NCBI GenBank assembly: GCA_018449715.1
Contig: JAAVVA010000004.1
Location: forward strand, 248,001-312,000
Direction: 5' to 3'
Origin: Acidobacteriaceae bacterium dw_441
Lineage (GTDB): Bacteria; Acidobacteriota; Terriglobia; Terriglobales; Acidobacteriaceae
DNA length: 64,000 nucleotides
The translations under genes were made by a program, and so were the position numbers. This document shows, one piece after another, positions 63,102 through 64,000 of the stretch (position 1 is its first letter; every line of letters starts with the position of its first letter). The notes below the pieces were generated by a model. The model was not told the DNA's origin. It ran no database searches and was given only the letters and a program-made list of their open reading frames with translations.

Positions 63102-63842
63102 ATGCAGGCTGAGTATCAATCTCCAGAGTCGCCAACGGCGACCATCGAAGGTTCTTATTCGTACGTGGATACCGTCAGAGGGAGTGTATTGGGAGCCTAT
63201 TCCTTCGACCAGGCGCCTTCGCAGTTCTTCCGGTATCGAATCATCAAGCGTTGCATCGACCTTCTCTTGATTACCGTCTCTGCTCCGATCGTTCTGCTGG
63301 TCGTTGGGGCGGTTATCGTTCTGGTCAAGATTGATTCGCCCGGACCTGTCTTCTATTCGCACCGTCGCATACGCCGGAAGGGCGCGTTTTTCTCGATGTG
63401 GAAGTTCCGCACGATGTGTGTGAACTCGACCGAGGTGCTTGAAAAGCATCTGTCCGAGGACCCGAAGGCCCGCGCGGAGTGGAAGAAGACGCACAAGCTG
63501 CGGAACGATCCTCGTATTACGCCGATCGGGTCGTTTTTGCGGCGGTACAGTATCGACGAGCTTCCCCAGCTCTGGAATGTTCTGGCAGGGCAGATGAGCC
63601 TGGTGGGACCGCGCCCGATTGTGGCGGCCGAGGTGGAAAAGTATGGGGACTCGTTTGAGTGCTACTGCAGGGTCAAACCTGGGCTGACCGGGCTGTGGCA
63701 GGTTTCCGGCCGCAGCGAGCTGACCTATGACGAGCGCGTGGCGTTGGATTGCGACTATGTGAACCGGTGGACGCTCCGGAGTGATCTGAGGATTCTTCTG
63801 AAGACCTTCCGCGCAGTTTTGAAGCAGGACGGGGCTTACTAA
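63102..63842 (+). CDS. WbaP/ExoY-type initiating sugar-phosphate transferase
   Basis: 246 residues. A reentrant or transmembrane helix (about 55-75, LLLITVSAPIVLLVVGAVIV) precedes the conserved phosphoglycosyltransferase domain: RIRRKGAFFSMWKFRTMC, SIDELPQLWNVL and MSLVGPRPIV, with GLTGLWQVSGRSELTYDERV. It moves a hexose-1-phosphate from a nucleotide sugar to undecaprenyl phosphate, starting exopolysaccharide repeat units. The large N-terminal membrane module of WbaP is missing, so it is the short form. Confidence 0.93.
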   Translation: MQAEYQSPESPTATIEGSYSYVDTVRGSVLGAYSFDQAPSQFFRYRIIKRCIDLLLITVSAPIVLLVVGAVIVLVKIDSPGPVFYSHRRIRRKGAFFSMWKFRTMCVNSTEVLEKHLSEDPKARAEWKKTHKLRNDPRITPIGSFLRRYSIDELPQLWNVLAGQMSLVGPRPIVAAEVEKYGDSFECYCRVKPGLTGLWQVSGRSELTYDERVALDCDYVNRWTLRSDLRILLKTFRAVLKQDGAY

Positions 63843-63856
63843 CGGTCTCTATTTAC

Positions 63857-63891
63857 GACAGCCTTCCAGTGGGTAGACCTGGAAGGCTGTC
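63857..63891 (+). terminator. Hairpin after the sugar-phosphate transferase
   Basis: GACAGCCTTCCAG pairs with CTGGAAGGCTGTC around a 9-base loop, 15 bp after the stop. No T run follows, so its strength as a terminator is uncertain. Confidence 0.6.
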
Positions 63892-63964
63892 GTGCGTCCG
63901 CTGTCGGTTCCACGGGGATGTGAGATTGTGGAGAGGGCTCTCCCAAGAGCTTTGCAGGTGACCG

Positions 63965-64000
63965 ATGGAACGGATGCGGGATGTGATCCGGGGCGGCCTT
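63965..64000 (+). CDS. Possible start of a further gene, cut by the window edge
   Basis: ATG 63965 begins an open frame (MERMRDVIRGGL) to the window end, 12 codons only. No clear ribosome site, and it could be chance. Confidence 0.2.
   Translation, partial: MERMRDVIRGGL

Overview
The window reads as chromosome of an acidobacterium, most likely Terriglobales/Acidobacteriaceae (Granulicella, Terriglobus or Edaphobacter type). The evidence is a remnant of the carboxypeptidase-regulatory-domain TonB receptor family that is expanded in this group, the periplasmic-propeller diguanylate cyclase, the DUF6496 histone-like protein, and dense GC-rich core genes separated by a palindromic intergenic repeat family. 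The assignment is inference from gene content, not from a marker gene. There is no rRNA, phage, insertion sequence or CRISPR array.

Region 1 (1-14.1 kb) is an accessory segment. Hand counts of single 60-base lines give about 52% GC here against about 68% in the core genes. It holds the end of a serine carboxypeptidase (S10) and a five-gene minus-strand metal-efflux operon (cytochrome c, PAP2 phosphatase, TolC-type outer-membrane protein, HlyD/CzcB adaptor, CzcA-type RND pump). An intact OmpR/histidine-kinase pair diverges from that operon. Next comes a second regulatory and uptake locus that is broken throughout: response regulator (one nonsense codon and one frameshift), sensor kinase (one nonsense codon and a lost stop), a small secreted protein (one frameshift), and a TonB receptor reduced to its N-terminal quarter. 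An 11-bp-period direct repeat between the divergent dead units looks like the old response-regulator operator.

Region 2 (14.1-25.5 kb) is core metabolism: cold-shock protein, a membrane glycosyltransferase, dut, purL-purF (overlapping ATGA), a secreted two-domain VOC protein, rpmA and rplU, a secreted GH18 hydrolase, and gatB. The last ~640 bp of purL and the first ~90 bp of purF drop to about 50-55% GC, a sharp local mosaic.

Region 3 (25.5-48 kb) mixes housekeeping genes (fabD, a bcp-type peroxiredoxin, ppc, folD, coaE, purN, purM, hemL) with lipoproteins, a TetR/short-chain-dehydrogenase divergent pair, an MFS exporter, a plant-type glutaminyl cyclase, an HtrA-type protease and a DCC thiol oxidoreductase. 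Seven copies of a double-hairpin (BIME-like) repeat lie between genes from 16.4 to 56.4 kb. Some are bracketed by a second inverted repeat, and in one place that bracket encloses a different core.

Region 4 (48-64 kb) has a 1009-residue sensor diguanylate cyclase, a DUF4230 protein, pyrG, a cytochrome c-sugar dehydrogenase fusion, a YraN-type nuclease-fold protein and a CAU-anticodon tRNA (probably tRNA-Ile2). It ends with a dTDP-rhamnose/surface-polysaccharide cluster: rfbB-rfbA-rfbD-VOC-gmhB-like, convergent rfbC, then a WbaP-type initiating sugar-phosphate transferase. These last genes would supply dTDP-L-rhamnose and start a lipid-linked exopolysaccharide.

I see no clearly new multi-gene defence or biosynthetic system. 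The most interesting items are the decayed sensor/uptake locus, the nested repeat elements, the purL composition mosaic, and a few uncharacterised envelope proteins.
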